Positions 33,866-43,953 of a DNA stretch of 64,000 bases are shown piece after piece. How positions within the stretch are numbered: position 1 is the first letter of the stretch; the number at the start of each line of letters is the position of its first letter. A program made the translations under genes and the position numbers. The notes beneath the pieces were generated by a model. That model did not search any database and was not told where the DNA came from. It was given only the letters and a program-made list of their open reading frames with translations. The stretch is from an uncultured Eubacterium sp. GTDB taxonomy: Bacteria > Bacillota > Clostridia > Lachnospirales > Lachnospiraceae. Where the stretch lies: assembly GCA_958446835.1 (NCBI GenBank), contig CAUCXT010000015.1:1-64000 (forward strand), read 5' to 3'.

Positions 33866-35014
33866 CTAATCATACTCTTTATCAATCAGCTCCACTCCAT
33901 AATCCTTCTGTTTTCCAGCCACGGCATCGGACAGCCATCCGGCAACAGACTGGTTCTGCTCTTCAAACGGCAGCCACACTGCCGGAGTTGCTATGATAGT
34001 ATGTGCCGTCATATTTCTCGGGTCATCATACCAGGCAACGCCATCCCATATAAAAAGACTTACACCAATCTCCTCAAATTTTGGTATAGTATTTTTTAAT
34101 ATCTGCTGAAATTCATCAGCCTGCTGTTCATCCACATCCATGATTCCATCGTCAAAATAATTCTGAACCTTAGCCAAATCCCCATCCCTTGTTGAACAGT
34201 CAAACATAAGATGTATCCCATCCCCATATTTTTCATATAATGAAGACATGCAATCAAGTGTAAGATTATCGCTCACCAGCTTATCCGATATCTCCTTCGG
34301 TGTCTGCCATACATTCCTTGCAATCTCATTCCAGTTATCATTTAAAAGCAACGCCGCATCGACAAGTACATTTTTGCTATATGCGTCCGGAAAATAATTG
34401 GTAAAAATATCATCCGCAAGCAGAGCCGTGGCAAAACCTCCCGCACTATAACCTGTGACAATAACAGCCTCTGGATTATCTATGCCGGCATATTCCATAA
34501 TTTTCTTCATTGTCTCAGTATAATTTACATACCCATTGTGATATAGTATTTTCTCCTGTCCGTCATTGTCAATATAGTGGAATTCTCCTGTCCCCGCATG
34601 GAAATCTCCTGTAGCATACGGAAAAAGTATAATGCTCCAATTTTCAAATGGGCTTCCTTTCACATCAGAGGCAAGCCTTCCCATATTCATTGTGACATTT
34701 GCAAGCATATCAATACCGATTTCTCTGGTGTTATATGTGTCATCCCTTGCGGTTTCTTCATTGATACTCACCCCACCACCGGCAAAATATATCAGCACAT
34801 TATTCTCACTTCCCTTTTTGAAAAATGCACGATATCTTCCACCCTCAGATGTTTTCATATCAGCACTTGTCACCCGATACCATTTCCCAATCTTAGGATT
34901 ATTTTTTAGTTTAGGATACTGCAATATAAATTCATATACCAGAATACAGATAACAAGTGCTGCTGCCAGAATTCCTGCAAATATCCTTCCTATTATCTTT
35001 AAAGCTCTTTTCAT
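33866..35014 (-). CDS. pectin acetylesterase family protein (membrane-anchored)
   Basis: This is a 382-residue protein of the PAE/Notum family of carboxylester hydrolases, which remove acetyl groups from pectin or other carbohydrates. An N-terminal hydrophobic segment (about residues 6-28) acts as signal anchor and places the enzyme outside the cell. YFAGGGVSINEETA forms the oxyanion region, GYSAGGFATALLAD holds the nucleophilic Ser (about 191), and NMTAHT near the end holds the catalytic His. AAGGAGG precedes the ATG. The divergent TetR gene is its probable regulator, with two operator-like repeats between them. Confidence 0.83.
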   Translation of the reverse strand: MKRALKIIGRIFAGILAAALVICILVYEFILQYPKLKNNPKIGKWYRVTSADMKTSEGGRYRAFFKKGSENNVLIYFAGGGVSINEETARDDTYNTREIGIDMLANVTMNMGRLASDVKGSPFENWSIILFPYATGDFHAGTGEFHYIDNDGQEKILYHNGYVNYTETMKKIMEYAGIDNPEAVIVTGYSAGGFATALLADDIFTNYFPDAYSKNVLVDAALLLNDNWNEIARNVWQTPKEISDKLVSDNLTLDCMSSLYEKYGDGIHLMFDCSTRDGDLAKVQNYFDDGIMDVDEQQADEFQQILKNTIPKFEEIGVSLFIWDGVAWYDDPRNMTAHTIIATPAVWLPFEEQNQSVAGWLSDAVAGKQKDYGVELIDKEYD

Positions 35015-35039
35015 ATTTTATTTTCCTCCTTGACTTTTT

Positions 35040-35082
35040 GATGTAACTTTTGTACCATCATTGATGTAGCAAATGTACCATC
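35040..35082. promoter_or_regulatory. pair of TetR-type operator repeats
   Basis: Two 20-bp direct repeats at 35040-35059 and 35063-35082 start 23 bp apart. Both have the form GATGTA-N8-GTACCATC (the inner 8 bases differ), and each is an imperfect palindrome because GATG pairs with CATC. They lie between the pectin acetylesterase and the TetR gene, so they probably bind the TetR protein in tandem and control both genes. Confidence 0.65.
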
Positions 35083-35143
35083 GTTTTGTTCTAAAATCAA
35101 ACCATTTGAAAAAATGGCACAAAATAGGGGGAATTGTACCAAC

Positions 35144-35650
35144 ATGAATAATCAGGATAAAAATACCTATGTAAAAAGGGAAATAACAAATACTCTTTTA
35201 AGGCTTCTTGAAAACCGTGAGCTGTCTGATATCAATATAGGTGAAATCACAGAGCTTGCCCAGGTCAGCCGAAATTCGTTCTATCGAAATTATACCTGCA
35301 AGGAAGATATTATCAGAAATTATCTTTACCAGCTCCTATCCGACTGGAACATACAATGGGAGCAAAAAAAATCCGATTCAAATGCAGAACTTTTCGGGCA
35401 CCTTTTCATGTATCTGAAACAAAATGAAGCTGTAATGCTCATGCTGCAAAAACGTGGGTTATTTCATCTTTTCAAAGAATCTTACCTCAAACTCTGGGGA
35501 CCAGCCAGGGAACTTGACAATATTACCGCCTACACCCTTGCTTTTATCGCCAATGGTATCCTTGGCTGGATAGAGGAATGGTTAAACCGCGGAATGTGCG
35601 AATCTGCCGAAGCAATGACTGAGTTATTGAAAAAATCCGGCATGTTATAG
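35144..35650 (+). CDS. TetR/AcrR family regulator
   Basis: This is a regulator of about 168 residues. The N-terminal helix-turn-helix (NTLLRLLENRELSDINIGEITELAQVSRNSFYRNYTCKEDII) matches the TetR fold, and the C-terminal half is an all-helical ligand domain of the type found in clostridial DhaS-like regulators. The start is uncertain: an upstream ATG at 35114 has no ribosome binding site, while the ATG at 35144 follows GGGGG at a rather long distance. It is divergent from the pectin acetylesterase with two operator repeats between them. Confidence 0.85.
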   Translation: MNNQDKNTYVKREITNTLLRLLENRELSDINIGEITELAQVSRNSFYRNYTCKEDIIRNYLYQLLSDWNIQWEQKKSDSNAELFGHLFMYLKQNEAVMLMLQKRGLFHLFKESYLKLWGPARELDNITAYTLAFIANGILGWIEEWLNRGMCESAEAMTELLKKSGML

Positions 35651-35855
35651 CCTGAATCTAAGTCATGCCATGAATATTCTGCCACCTTACAGCTTATAAT
35701 TTCACATTTATTTCGTTGATTTAAAATTCAAGTTGTGCTACAATCCTTGAAAGAAATGTGACTTATTTACTATGTAAGCAATACGATAGCATTATGAATA
35801 TGCCGAAAATGACCATCCACATCGGTTTTTCATCGGCATGAAAGGACTAAGATAT

Positions 35856-36749
35856 ATGCAGGACATAATGAGAAAGCAATTTTATAAACAGCGCTCCGAC
35901 TTCGAACTCTCAGCCATAGAGCGCGACAAGACTCAGGTTATGCCTGAGGGTGTAAATATACAGACTGATATTCCATACATGGATGACGGCGATAAGGCTC
36001 ATCGCATGGATATATACCGCCCTGAGGGAAGTGAGGGCATAATGCTTCCTGTTGTGATAAACATACACGGCGGCGGGCTTCTGATTGGCAACAAGGAATT
36101 TAACCGTTTCTTGTGCGCGAAGCTCAGTAAGCTTGGATATCTTGTGTTCAGCATCGAATACCGCCTTGTGCCAGACTGTATGGTATTTGACCAGTTTTCG
36201 GATGTCTGCAATGCATTCAAATATATACATGCACACCTTGGCGAATACAATGGCGACTCCGACCATATCTACGGTGCTGCGGACAGCGGCGGTGCATACC
36301 TTCTCACATATACTGCCGCCATGGCAAAGAATCGTGAGCTTGCGAAAGCCGCACATGTCAAGCCGCAGAAGTTTTCCTTCCGCGCAATCGGACTTATAAG
36401 CGGAATGTTCTACCCCAACCGCTTTGACAAGATTGGGCTTTTCCTTCCTGCGTACCTCTACGGAAAGAACTATAAGAGACAGCATTTTGCCAAATATGTC
36501 AACCCTGAGAATCCGGACATAGTGACCTCACTTCCGCCCTGTTTTCTCATAACCAGCCGGAATGACAATCTCAAAAAATACACTCTTGATTTTGAGAAGG
36601 CACTGGCACGCCACAATATGCCGCACGAATTTTTCTGCTTTCCGCGCGATAAGCGGCTCACCCACGCATTCAGCGTGTTCAGACCGGATTATGAGGAGAG
36701 CGAAGATACTATCACGGCAATGCACAATTATTTTGAGAAATATAAGTAA
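35856..36749 (+). CDS. HSL-type alpha/beta hydrolase (esterase)
   Basis: This is a 297-residue esterase of the hormone-sensitive-lipase branch. NIHGGGLLIGN forms the oxyanion hole and the nucleophile lies in GAADSGGAYL, where the usual first Gly of GxSxG is Ala. The catalytic Asp is expected in ITSRNDNLKKY and the His in LTHAFSVF. It is cytoplasmic and acts on short-chain esters. ATG 35856 has AAGGA nine bases upstream, while the ATG at 35838 has none. A strong terminator follows immediately. It is a single-gene unit. Confidence 0.87.
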   Translation: MQDIMRKQFYKQRSDFELSAIERDKTQVMPEGVNIQTDIPYMDDGDKAHRMDIYRPEGSEGIMLPVVINIHGGGLLIGNKEFNRFLCAKLSKLGYLVFSIEYRLVPDCMVFDQFSDVCNAFKYIHAHLGEYNGDSDHIYGAADSGGAYLLTYTAAMAKNRELAKAAHVKPQKFSFRAIGLISGMFYPNRFDKIGLFLPAYLYGKNYKRQHFAKYVNPENPDIVTSLPPCFLITSRNDNLKKYTLDFEKALARHNMPHEFFCFPRDKRLTHAFSVFRPDYEESEDTITAMHNYFEKYK

Positions 36750-36756
36750 CTCTTTA

Positions 36757-36809
36757 TTAAAAGGCTGCACCCGGACAGATAAATCTGTTTTCCAAGTGCA
36801 GCCTTTTTA
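36757..36809 (+). terminator. terminator after HSL-type esterase
   Basis: The stem AAAAGGCTGCAC pairs with GTGCAGCCTTTTT and is extended by an inner AGAT/ATCT hairpin. The T-run is in the 3' arm. It lies within ten bases of the stop codon. Confidence 0.85.
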
Positions 36810-36860
36810 GTTCCTGTTGTGTCATTTCTGACCTTAGCATTTTCACACAGGTTTGTTATT

Positions 36861-37691
36861 TTATTTCAGGGTATCAAGAAAATCCTTGAACACATCCAAT
36901 GTACCTATGACCCCAAGTTCATCCGCAGTAAACACATATCTCACATTATGGTCGAAAATGACAGCGTTGTACTCATTGTCGAAGGTGTAAATATACGCTG
37001 TGTAGTCCCCCAATGTCACATACTCCTCCACATACACACCGCCTGAGAAGGTACTGCTCTGCCATGTCTCATCCTGCTGGAGATTCGGGTCATTGTGGAT
37101 TGTGGCGGTATAGCTGATTCTGTAAGCATCATCCGCAAGCGAATGCCATATACGCGAACCCTCTTCATCCTGCTCAAGCTCCATGTTATACATGTAATAG
37201 CTATCGTCAAATATCTGGTAGGTAACTATATTATTGTAGTCGCGGTACTCCTCATATCTTTGCAGTTCAATATTCGGAAATGCCCCGGTATAGGCTGAAT
37301 CGCTCCTTAAAAGCTTTATGCCGATTAGCTCCTCAAGCTCATCAATTGAGCTGTACCTATGTTGAAAATCGTCCCATTTGAGTGAATTTACATGCACATA
37401 TCCCATATCACCGGAAAACTCTTTTGAATTATTTTTACCGCCGATTATATACGCACACTTGTATGAGACGTTCTGCGCAAATGCCATAATCTGACTGTGG
37501 AAACACAGGCAGAACACAACCACTGTCGCAGCCGCAAACGCCCAGCTCATGCCCGCCCTTGCGGATATCCTTCTTTTTTTGCATGCCATATCAGCCACCC
37601 TATGCTTCAACTGTTCGGAAGCGTGAATATTCCCAACCGTAGCCCTGTACTCATCCAGTATATCAAACTCATCATTCATCCTGCTATCCAT
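36861..37691 (-). CDS. membrane protein, putative anti-sigma factor
   Basis: This is a 276-residue single-pass membrane protein encoded 13 bp behind an ECF sigma factor. A cytoplasmic N-terminus of about 46 residues, with ASEQLKHRVADMACKKRR, precedes one transmembrane helix (about 48-65). An extracellular domain of about 210 residues rich in Tyr and acidic residues follows. The layout is that of a clostridial (DUF4179-like) anti-sigma factor that releases its sigma on an envelope signal. The assignment rests on topology and the neighbouring gene rather than a strong motif. Confidence 0.75.
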   Translation of the reverse strand: MDSRMNDEFDILDEYRATVGNIHASEQLKHRVADMACKKRRISARAGMSWAFAAATVVVFCLCFHSQIMAFAQNVSYKCAYIIGGKNNSKEFSGDMGYVHVNSLKWDDFQHRYSSIDELEELIGIKLLRSDSAYTGAFPNIELQRYEEYRDYNNIVTYQIFDDSYYMYNMELEQDEEGSRIWHSLADDAYRISYTATIHNDPNLQQDETWQSSTFSGGVYVEEYVTLGDYTAYIYTFDNEYNAVIFDHNVRYVFTADELGVIGTLDVFKDFLDTLK

Positions 37692-37703
37692 TCTGCTGCC
37701 CTC

Positions 37704-38174
37704 CTAATTTTCCTTTATTTTAAGCCGTGCCCTCTGAAGCCTCGTAGAAACCGCAGTCTCCGATATCTTTAACACCCCGGCAATCTCCCTGATTGAGAAC
37801 TCCTCGTAATAGTAAAGGTACAAGACCTGCCTGTACTTTGGAGGCAGTTCCATCAGCTTTTCATACAGCTCACCCTGCCCTTCCTGCGAAAAAACAGGCT
37901 CATTATATGCGCTGTCATACCCCTCATCCAGAGCGACATTTCTTTTTTTCCAGCTCGATGACCATATGCTGTTGCACTCATTTACCGCCACCTTTATGAG
38001 CCAGTTTCTGACATGCTCATCGCTTTCGAAGTTCTTTTTACACTTTAACAGCTTCATAAATGTGTTCTGCACAACGTCATCCGCATCGTATGTATTTTTG
38101 CAGCTATTCAGAGCAACCCTGTACACCATGTCGATATACCGGTCTGCAATCCTTAAGTATTCTTCTCTGTCCAC
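37704..38174 (-). CDS. ECF RNA polymerase sigma factor
   Basis: This is a sigma factor of about 156 residues. Region 2 shows YDADDVVQNTFMKLLKCKKNF and HVRNWLIKVAVNEC. Region 4 shows LPPKYRQVLYLYYYEEFSIREIAGVLKISETAVSTRLQRARLKI. I start it at the GTG at 38174, because AAGGAG lies six bases upstream; a GTG at 38201 has no good site. It is the second sigma/anti-sigma-like pair in this window and of a different subtype from the one at 20.5 kb. Confidence 0.92.
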   Translation of the reverse strand: MDREEYLRIADRYIDMVYRVALNSCKNTYDADDVVQNTFMKLLKCKKNFESDEHVRNWLIKVAVNECNSIWSSSWKKRNVALDEGYDSAYNEPVFSQEGQGELYEKLMELPPKYRQVLYLYYYEEFSIREIAGVLKISETAVSTRLQRARLKIKEN

Positions 38175-38294
38175 GACTATCTCCTTTTTGAAAGCTTTCA
38201 CCTATAATACATTTGAGGAGGGGGAAATGTCACAAAAATTTAAAATTTTATGAAAAAGTTTTTGCTTACCACACAATTTTACAAAAATAAAAAC

Positions 38295-38328
38295 CATATA
38301 GTGTGAAGCTGCCTCTGCACACTATATG
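38295..38328. terminator. bidirectional terminator between GH3 and sigma genes
   Basis: Perfect 11-bp arms CATATAGTGTG and CACACTATATG with a 12-base loop, flanked by T-rich runs on one side and A-rich runs on the other, so it can act in both directions. It lies about 120 bp after the GH3 stop. Confidence 0.8.
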
Positions 38329-38445
38329 ATTTTTATTTTTTGATTTTTATTTTTAAGTGTCCATTCTGATTATCAGTATACCTTGATTACCGCCGGACCG
38401 CAAGGCTTGTTTTTCATTTGGAAGTTGCAAAATTCTGTTTACCGG

Positions 38446-40731
38446 CTATTCCACAAGAATAAACTCCGCCGGCTCACCCTCCGTGCGGCTGCTGTCCGCA
38501 ATCCACACTTGGAAGCTGCCCGGTTCGCTCGCAAAGCTTCCGTCGGCACGGAAGAACCTGAGCATTTCTTCACTGATTTCAAATGACAACTTCTTGGTTT
38601 CACCCGGTGCAAGCTCCACCCTCTTAAAGGCTTTTAATTCCTTTACTGGGCGAACCTTGCTGGCTGCGACATCCCTTATGTATAGCTGGATAAGCTGTGT
38701 TCCGACTGCTCTGCCTGTGTTCTTCACATCTACAGAAGCTATAAGCTTATCAACAGCCGACATCTTGTCCGCGCTCAGACTTACTTTTCCTATCTCAAAT
38801 GATGTATAACTCAATCCATAGCCGAACGGATACAGCGGTTCATTAGGTGCATCAAGATATCTACTTGTATAATCTCCTCTTCCTTCGGCAGGCTTCGGTC
38901 TGCCGCAGCTGTAGTGATTGTAGCTCATCGGCAGCTGACCTACGCTGTATGGGAAACTCATCGGCAGCCTTCCTGTAGGATTGTACACCCCAGTGAGCAC
39001 ATCCATGATACCGTGTCCGCCCTCCGTTCCCGGCATCCACGCCTCCACAATAGCCTTGGAATACTCTGAAACCTCTCTCAAATCAAGTGGTCTTCCGTTA
39101 AAAATAACAGTGATTACATTCTTATTCACGGCTGCGACACGTCTTAAAAGCTCCATCTGAATCTTTGGAAGCGTTATATCTGTCCTACTTGTAGCCTCAC
39201 CCGACTGAAAACGGTGTTCGCCAAGTGCAAGAACTACCTTGTCCGCCCACCTTGCGCACTCCACAGCCTCAGATAGCATTTTTTCATTAACTGATTTCCA
39301 CTCATCATCCGCCATGTCATACTGTCCAAGATTCACAATCGTGTGGTTGTCAAGAAGCGTACATCCGGCGGCGAATCTTAGCTCAACCGCAGACGTTTTT
39401 TCAGCAGTTTGAGATTCCAAAGAATCCTCACCACAGAAAGCCTCCTTTGCCGCCTCCTTAAACGTGACATTGTCCTTCTCATCACCCGATATCGACCATG
39501 AGCTTCTCATATCTTGCCCTTCAATATACGGTCCTATGAATGCAAGCTTTCTATCGCGCGCTACATCAAGCGGAAGTATTTTTCCGCAACCATTGTCGGC
39601 TTCATGCTGTGTTTCATTTTTCAGAAGAACAATCGACTCACGTACTGCCCTTCTAGCAAGCGCCCTGTGCTCATCGCATAAGCTTATCTTCTGTTCAAGC
39701 TGCTCATCCGCATCCTTATACGGATTCTCAAACAAGCCAAGCTTGTTCTTAAGCTGCAGCACTCTCATAACAGCCTCGTCAACCAGCTTCTGTGAAATCT
39801 TTCCCTCATTCACAAGTCTCTCCAGGTTGTCCGCGTATGCAGGTGTGCACATTTCAATATCGACGCCTGTCTCCATCGCCTTTATCGCGGCGTCCGTGTT
39901 GTCCTCGCAGTAGCCATGCGCGACCATCTCACAGACAGCTCCCCAGTCCGATATGAGCACTCCGTCAAAGCCCCATTCCCCACGCAGTACATCCCTCATA
40001 AGCCACTTGTTGCCTGATGATGGGACACCGTTTAACAGGTTGAAGGATGTCATCGCAAGCTCACAGCCGGCGTCGACTGCCGCCTTGTATGCCGGAAGGT
40101 AGAACTCCCTCAAGGTGTGCTCCGAAAGCTCGACATTCTGGTAGTCAAGTCCTGCTACCGCACCGCCGTAGGCTGCCACATGCTTGATACAGGAGGCTAT
40201 TCTGCCCTTCTCACCTACATCATCACCCTGAAAGCCCTTCACCATGGCTGCTGCCATCAGGCTGTTGAGATATGGGTCCTCACCTGTCGATTCCATGACC
40301 CTTCCCCATCTTGAATCCCTCACTAAATCAGCCATAGGTGCAAATGTCACCTGCACGCCATCAGCACCCGCCTCATTGGCAGCCACCTTCGCACACTCCT
40401 TTGAGGTCTCAGGCGAAAATGTGGCACCCTGTCCAAGCGGACACGGAAATACCGTCCTGTGTCCATGAATAACATCCAGCATAAACAGAAGCGGTATGTG
40501 GTGCGGCTGTGTCTTCATATATTCGTCCTGAATCTTCTTAAGCTTTTCCGCACCATATATTCCAAGCGTGCTCCCGGCAAGCCTGCACGTCTCCTCGCGC
40601 CAGCCGTTGTTCATCCCTCCGGTGATTACCGCACTCTCCTCGTAACAGCTTCCCGGAACCTGCACAAGCTGTCCTATCTTCTCCTCAAGCGACATATCTC
40701 CAAGCAGTTCATTAAGTTCCTTCTGTGTCAT
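38446..40731 (-). CDS. GH3 beta-glucosidase/beta-xylosidase
   Basis: This is a 761-residue glycoside hydrolase family 3 enzyme. LSLEEKIGQL-type N-terminus, VQVTFAPMADLVRDSRWGRVMESTGEDPYL and GVLISDWGAV (nucleophile Asp, about 262) mark the first barrel. The alpha/beta sandwich and C-terminal fibronectin-like domain follow (SFEISEEMLRFF). It has no signal peptide, so it cleaves imported beta-linked oligosaccharides. It belongs to the BglX-like group; substrate (gluco or xylo) is uncertain. ATG 40731 is seven bases behind GGAGG. It is a single gene ending at a bidirectional terminator. Confidence 0.93.
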   Translation of the reverse strand: MTQKELNELLGDMSLEEKIGQLVQVPGSCYEESAVITGGMNNGWREETCRLAGSTLGIYGAEKLKKIQDEYMKTQPHHIPLLFMLDVIHGHRTVFPCPLGQGATFSPETSKECAKVAANEAGADGVQVTFAPMADLVRDSRWGRVMESTGEDPYLNSLMAAAMVKGFQGDDVGEKGRIASCIKHVAAYGGAVAGLDYQNVELSEHTLREFYLPAYKAAVDAGCELAMTSFNLLNGVPSSGNKWLMRDVLRGEWGFDGVLISDWGAVCEMVAHGYCEDNTDAAIKAMETGVDIEMCTPAYADNLERLVNEGKISQKLVDEAVMRVLQLKNKLGLFENPYKDADEQLEQKISLCDEHRALARRAVRESIVLLKNETQHEADNGCGKILPLDVARDRKLAFIGPYIEGQDMRSSWSISGDEKDNVTFKEAAKEAFCGEDSLESQTAEKTSAVELRFAAGCTLLDNHTIVNLGQYDMADDEWKSVNEKMLSEAVECARWADKVVLALGEHRFQSGEATSRTDITLPKIQMELLRRVAAVNKNVITVIFNGRPLDLREVSEYSKAIVEAWMPGTEGGHGIMDVLTGVYNPTGRLPMSFPYSVGQLPMSYNHYSCGRPKPAEGRGDYTSRYLDAPNEPLYPFGYGLSYTSFEIGKVSLSADKMSAVDKLIASVDVKNTGRAVGTQLIQLYIRDVAASKVRPVKELKAFKRVELAPGETKKLSFEISEEMLRFFRADGSFASEPGSFQVWIADSSRTEGEPAEFILVE

Positions 40732-40788
40732 CGTTTGTCCTCCCATACAATCACTATATATTTTTTAACCTTCTAAACCCATATGAAT

Positions 40789-41091
40789 CTAAATGTATTC
40801 AAATATCCCCTGAACTGCGTCGGAAATATTTATCAATTCATCAAGCGGCAGACAGCCTATCTTTTTATAACCGCGGACAGACATATCCAACAAAGCCAGC
40901 TTTTCACACTGTATATAACCTTCTATATTATCTACAGAGGTCCATATATGAAGTGGTCCGGGATTGGAATTATTTATAATCGGACACCCTATAATCTCAC
41001 CGCTGGAATTGAAAAAATCCTTGCTCACCACCAACACCGGATAGTTAATCTTCTCTATCCTTACAATATCTCCCTGGTGCAGAAGCCTCAT
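40789..41091 (-). CDS. MazF-like toxin (divergent)
   Basis: This is a 100-residue protein with the PemK/MazF SH3-like fold: it opens with GDIVRIEKINYPVLVVSKDFFN and ends with a helical LPLDELINISDAVQGIF. It would be an mRNA endonuclease. The conserved Arg in the R-P-V-L-V motif of MazF is Tyr here, so catalysis may differ or be weak. It overlaps the antitoxin gene by one base (TGATG) and is transcribed with it. An ATG 11 codons upstream is not used. Confidence 0.75.
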   Translation of the reverse strand: MRLLHQGDIVRIEKINYPVLVVSKDFFNSSGEIIGCPIINNSNPGPLHIWTSVDNIEGYIQCEKLALLDMSVRGYKKIGCLPLDELINISDAVQGIFEYI

Positions 41092-41333
41092 CACCACACC
41101 TCTCTTCCTACCGGCTCGCCCCAATCAAATTCTCCATCCAACTTAAGCTCTCCACCGTATTGTGCCGCACGCTCCTCCAAGGTCTTATGTGAAAAATTCT
41201 TCTTAATGGTAATTACACCCTCCGAAACCGTTATATCTATGATTTCGTTCAGAGCCATACCTGCACTTTTCAAAATCTCTTTTGGAAGTCTGATTCCCTG
41301 ACTATTACCCCATTCTCTTATCTGTGCCTGCAT
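41091..41333 (-). CDS. MazE/AbrB-type antitoxin
   Basis: This is an 80-residue antitoxin. The N-terminal swapped-hairpin DNA-binding fold is clear (IREWGNSQGIRLPKEILKSAG). The acidic C-terminal tail (GGELKLDGEFDWGEP) would wrap around the toxin. AAGGAGG lies seven bases before the ATG. It binds its own promoter, and the 18-bp palindrome between the -35 and -10 boxes is the likely target. The paired toxin follows with a one-base overlap. Confidence 0.87.
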   Translation of the reverse strand: MQAQIREWGNSQGIRLPKEILKSAGMALNEIIDITVSEGVITIKKNFSHKTLEERAAQYGGELKLDGEFDWGEPVGREVW

Positions 41334-41351
41334 GCAATCCCTCCTTCGCTT

Positions 41352-41379
41352 TGTATATACATAGTATATACTATGTCAA
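41352..41379 (-). promoter_or_regulatory. autoregulated toxin-antitoxin promoter
   Basis: On the minus strand: -35 TTGACA (41374-41379), a 16-bp spacer and -10 TATACA (41352-41357). A perfect 18-bp palindrome ACATAGTATATACTATGT (41359-41376) fills the spacer and part of the -35, as in MazE-type autorepression. Confidence 0.8.
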
Positions 41380-41445
41380 AAAATATTTCAACAATTCCAA
41401 AGCTTCCTTTAATATTTTTTGCACCACAGCTTTATATATGCAACA

Positions 41446-41474
41446 TTGACATCCCCCTTATCAAGTGGCAAAAT
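41446..41474 (+). promoter_or_regulatory. promoter of azlCD
   Basis: -35 TTGACA (41446-41451), a 17-bp spacer and -10 CAAAAT (41469-41474), about 88 bp before azlC. The -10 is imperfect. Confidence 0.5.
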
Positions 41475-41561
41475 AAGAGGCAATGCAGACAAATACATTA
41501 CACAAAATTATTTTTGAAAATTTAAGTCTCAGAATCACGGCTTAAATTCAAGAGGTTTACA

Positions 41562-42254
41562 ATGAACAATTACACCCGCGGACTTAAGGCAGGCATTCCT
41601 ATAGCACTTGGCTACCTTTCAGTCTCATTTACATTCGGAATAATAGCAATATCATACGGACTTTCATGGTGGCAGGCACTTGTAATCTCCATGACCACTG
41701 TTACATCCGCCGGGCAGTTCGCCGGTATCGGAATAATGCTTCACCCCGGACAATATTTTCAGATGCTTATATCCCAGATTACGATTAACATACGCTACTC
41801 CTTCATGTCCATTTCCGTAGGACAGAAGGCTGACGAACACTTCACCGGACTATCGCGATGGATTTTGGGATTTATGATGACGGATGAGATATTCGCCGTG
41901 GCGACACAGGAGGAGACGGTAAGCCGCAGCTTCTTCGCCGGGCTCGCCACCCTGCCATATCTGGGCTGGTCTGCCGGAACGCTTCTAGGCGCAATTCTCG
42001 GAAGCATTCTCCCCGACCGGCTTATGAGCGCCTTAAGCCTTGCCATATACGGAATGTTCGTGGCAATCGTTGTCCCTGAAATGAAAAAATCACGCCCGGT
42101 TCTGATTGTGGTTGTTCTGGCAATGCTGCTTAGCTGTGCGTTCCACTACATTCCGTTTCTCTCTTCAATCTCAAGCGGAATTACCATCACAATCGTTGCA
42201 ATAAGCGCCGCCGTTGTGGGAGCAATTCTGTTTCCTGTCGATGAAGAAAAATAA
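41562..42254 (+). CDS. azlC: branched-chain amino acid exporter subunit AzlC
   Basis: This is a 230-residue membrane protein of the LIV-E family, the large subunit of an exporter for branched-chain amino acids or their analogues. The N-terminus GLKAGIPIALGYLSVSFTFGI and the STFAGQ-like TSAGQFAGIGIM are typical, with seven or so helices. AzlD follows at 42319. AAGAGG precedes the ATG. The pair is probably driven by the TTGACA promoter at 41446. Confidence 0.92.
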   Translation: MNNYTRGLKAGIPIALGYLSVSFTFGIIAISYGLSWWQALVISMTTVTSAGQFAGIGIMLHPGQYFQMLISQITINIRYSFMSISVGQKADEHFTGLSRWILGFMMTDEIFAVATQEETVSRSFFAGLATLPYLGWSAGTLLGAILGSILPDRLMSALSLAIYGMFVAIVVPEMKKSRPVLIVVVLAMLLSCAFHYIPFLSSISSGITITIVAISAAVVGAILFPVDEEK

Positions 42255-42318
42255 CCGACCAATGTGAAATTTACTTAATCGCGCTGAATTATTTATTGTA
42301 AAAAGGAAATCTTTAACC

Positions 42319-42627
42319 ATGGACAATAAACTTTTTTTAATTTACCTCATTATCCTTGCGGGTTCAACCTACTTAATCCGCGTCATACCATTCGTAGCCA
42401 TAAAGCAGAAAATTAACAACCGTTTCATCCGCTCCTTCCTGTACTACGTTCCCTACGCGGTGCTCACCGCCATGACGATACCTGCCATATTCTATGCGAC
42501 CAGTTGGTGGGTCGGCGCAGCCGCTGGGCTTGTAATTGCAGTTATCCTTTCTTTAAAAGGCAAAGGATTGACCACCGTTGCAATCGCCGCATGTGCGGCG
42601 GTTTTTCTGGTGGAATTGTTAAAATAA
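42319..42627 (+). CDS. azlD: branched-chain amino acid exporter subunit AzlD
   Basis: This is the 102-residue small subunit with four hydrophobic helices. YLIRVIPFVAIKQKINNRFIRSFLYYVPYAVLTAMTIP is the AzlD hallmark. It works with AzlC directly upstream. The ribosome binding site is AAGGAAA. The operon ends with a hairpin terminator at 42711. Confidence 0.92.
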   Translation: MDNKLFLIYLIILAGSTYLIRVIPFVAIKQKINNRFIRSFLYYVPYAVLTAMTIPAIFYATSWWVGAAAGLVIAVILSLKGKGLTTVAIAACAAVFLVELLK

Positions 42628-42630
42628 TGA

Positions 42631-43911
<1,281 letters not shown>

Positions 43912-43953
43912 GCTCTTGATTATATTTAGAGATGCCAATATGGGAGGATTACA

